This document shows, piece by piece, positions 39,401 to 42,400 of a DNA stretch of 64,000 bases (position 1 is the stretch's first letter; the number at the start of each line of letters is the position of its first letter). A model generated the notes under the pieces. The model was not told the DNA's origin, searched no databases, and worked only from the letters and a program-made list of their open reading frames with translations. The position numbers were made by a program, and so were the translations under genes. The stretch spans positions 58,949,346 to 59,013,345 of the forward strand of contig OZ024902.1 of the NCBI GenBank assembly GCA_964017125.1, written 5' to 3'. Source of the stretch: Flabesymbios commensalis. Its lineage: Eukaryota; Annelida; Polychaeta; Terebellida; Flabelligeridae.

Positions 39401-42400
39401 GGCAAATGACCACGTTGCTAATTTTTTCTTGTGGTATGAAAATATGCAGGACTTGTCCAGAGAATAAGGTGCTCGCATAAGGCCGCCATTCTATGTGTCC
39501 GACAATTGAACGGACCCGGCGAACGGATCCGACAATCGTATGCAATTGGCCTTCAATGTGTCCGGCAACTCGGTCGGCCTGGTCCAGAACTGGGACTCCT
39601 TCCTGCGTCATTATGTGGACTGAGGGGTCTCCAGTTTAAAACAATGATCATTTGAAAGTTTTTAAAATAATATATATAGTGAGCTGTGAATACAGTTTTG
39701 AAAAATTACACTTTCGACATCAACTTGCTTTTTTCCACATATTTGACAAATTGAAACAACTTTGACTAATTGTTTCGAGGCTTTTCGGCATTATTTAATC
39801 TAAAAATGTGTAATTTTGTGTTGTCCCTTTGGTCAGTGGCTGCAACAACACGTGGAAAGCAGGGAGGGAAAGACCTCAATAAATGATGTCACAAGCGAAG
39901 TTTCATTTGACAAAACGGGTGTCCGTTCTAGAAAAATTCAACTTTAAAACGGACGTTCATTTTGTCGGATGACAAACCGGACACATGGAATTAACTCGAT
40001 ACTTTCATCTAAACTGGAAAAAAACGGAAAGACAAACGAACGATAAACCGGACACATGGAATGGCGGCTTAAGGTTTCACACTGCATTTGGACGAGTGCT
40101 GTATTTTCTGATATCACCATCATGCCATTTGCACCATTCTTCCCCTTGGATATGAAAGGGTGTATCTGTCACTCTGCAAAGAGGCAGATGCACCCTTTCA
40201 TACCCAAAGGGACGAATTATGTTCTTTGAATGATTGAAGTACTGTAATCGATTTGATATGTTCTGACCCACAGCGCCAGTACTGGAGGAGTGGGGTAAAG
40301 ATTTAGATGCGCGCATTGCTTTTGCCTTGAAACAAGCTAAACACCTCGGGTTCTTGATGCCGAAGAGCTCTGTGGTGCTGGTCACAGGATGGCATTCCGG
40401 CAGCGGCTACACCAACACAATCCGTGTGATAGAATGTGAAAGCCCCGCAATGTGGTCAGTGCGTGCTGCATGACCTGTGTCACCTAGTGTCGCCCATACT
40501 ACTGACATGTTCAAAACACCTAATACTCATGCGTTATCTTCACACATCCCACTGATCAGTGTGTTTTCTCCTACAGATCATGTTTTTTAAACATTTACTA
40601 CACACGTTACGTGCATACTGCCTTTATTACTGATATTTAATTCACACAGCAGAGGAACTCATGCTACTGATACTTGATCACCATAATCATAACATTCCTG
40701 AAGTAACTGCTTTTGATAATTTGCCGTAACCAACCTCTTATCATTCCATAATTATGTATGTACTTCACCGGGGGTAAGCCCGTAGCACTGAAACTCAAAC
40801 TATTAAAACTTGACATCTGATACTTCACCCTTACATCTCATGCTACTGATATTTTACCCAGGTCTCATGCTATTTATATTTATACCCTATATTTATACCC
40901 CACAACCCAGGAAGTCATACTACTGATATTGTACTCCTACATCTCCTGCTACTGATACTTTATCACTACAACCCGGGGAATCATGCTACTGATATTTTAC
41001 CCCTACATCTCATGCTACTTATATTTTACCCAGGTTTCATGCTATTTATATTTTACCCTACAATCCAGGGAATCATGCGACTCATACTTTACCCCATCCT
41101 GTCATATAGCAGGGGATACCGTAGTGTGCTCACAACCTGCTATAATGACAGGATGACTTTACCCCGACATCACATGCTATTCATGCTTTACCTCCACAAC
41201 CCAGGGAATCATGCTACTGATGTTGTACCCCTACATCTCCTTCTTCTGATACTTTACCTCCACAACCCAGGGAATCATGCTACTGATGTTGTACCCCTAC
41301 ATCTCCTTCTTCTGATACTTTACCTCCACAACCCAGGGAATCATGCTACTGATGTTGTACCCCTACATCTCCTTCTTCTGATACTTTACCTCCACAACCC
41401 AGGGAATCATGCTACTGATGTTGTACCCCTACATCTCCTTCTGATACTTTACCTCCACAACCCAGGGAATCATGCTACTGATGTTGTACCCCTACATCTC
41501 CTTCTTCTGATACTTTACCTCCACAACCCAGTGAATCATGCTACTGATGTTGTACCCCTATGTCCATCTCCTTCTTCTGATACTTTACCTCCACAACCCA
41601 GGGAATCATGCTACTGATGTTGTACCCCTACATCTCCTTCTGATACTTTACCTCCACAACCCAGGGAATCATGCTACTGATGTTGTACCCCTACATCTCC
41701 TTCTTCTGATACTTTACCTCCACAACCCAGGGAATCATGCTACTGATGTTGTACCCCTACATCTCCTTCTGATACTTTTTACCTCCACAACCCAGGGAAT
41801 CATGCTACTGATGTTGTACCCCTACATCTCCTTCTTCTGATACTTTACCTCCACAACCCAGGGAATCATGCTACTGATGTTGTACCCCTACATCTCCTTC
41901 TTCTGATACTTTACCTCCACAACCCAGGGAATCATGCTACTGATGTTGTACCCCTACATCTCCTTCTTCTGATACTTTACCTCCACAACCCAGGGAATCA
42001 TGCTACTGATGTTGTACCCCTACATCTCCTTCTTCTGATACTTTACCTCCACAACCCAGTGAATCATGCTACTGATGTTGTACCCCTACATCTCCTTCTT
42101 CTGATACTTTATCTCCACAACCCAGGGAATCTTTTACTGATATTTTACCCCTACATCTCTTGCTACTGGTACTTTTCCTCTACAACCCAGAGAATCATGC
42201 TACTGATATTTTACCCCTACATCTCCTGCTACTGAAACTTTACCCCTACAATCATGTACCCTTACATCCCTCGGAGATCATGCTACTGATACGTTTTACC
42301 TGTCTACTCGTGGATCCCATGAAATGTTACTCATACGTACTCGTGGAACTTTTGCTACTTATATTTTTCGCCTAGAACACTTTTTTTTTTACCTGTGTGC

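Larger units (their letters stand above)
23112..40273 (+). other. 17-kb pyruvate kinase intron containing a nested gene
   Basis: Lies between the last shared exon and terminal exon 1. It contains repeats throughout and a complete two-exon chitin-binding gene on the opposite strand (35435-32977). If terminal exon 2 is used, the intron is about 21 kb and also contains terminal exon 1. Confidence 0.8.

Noticed and set aside
41012-41840. Long open frames of 201 and 100 residues
   Set aside because: They read through a 63-66-bp minisatellite; the frame changes within the array and there is no signal of a protein family.
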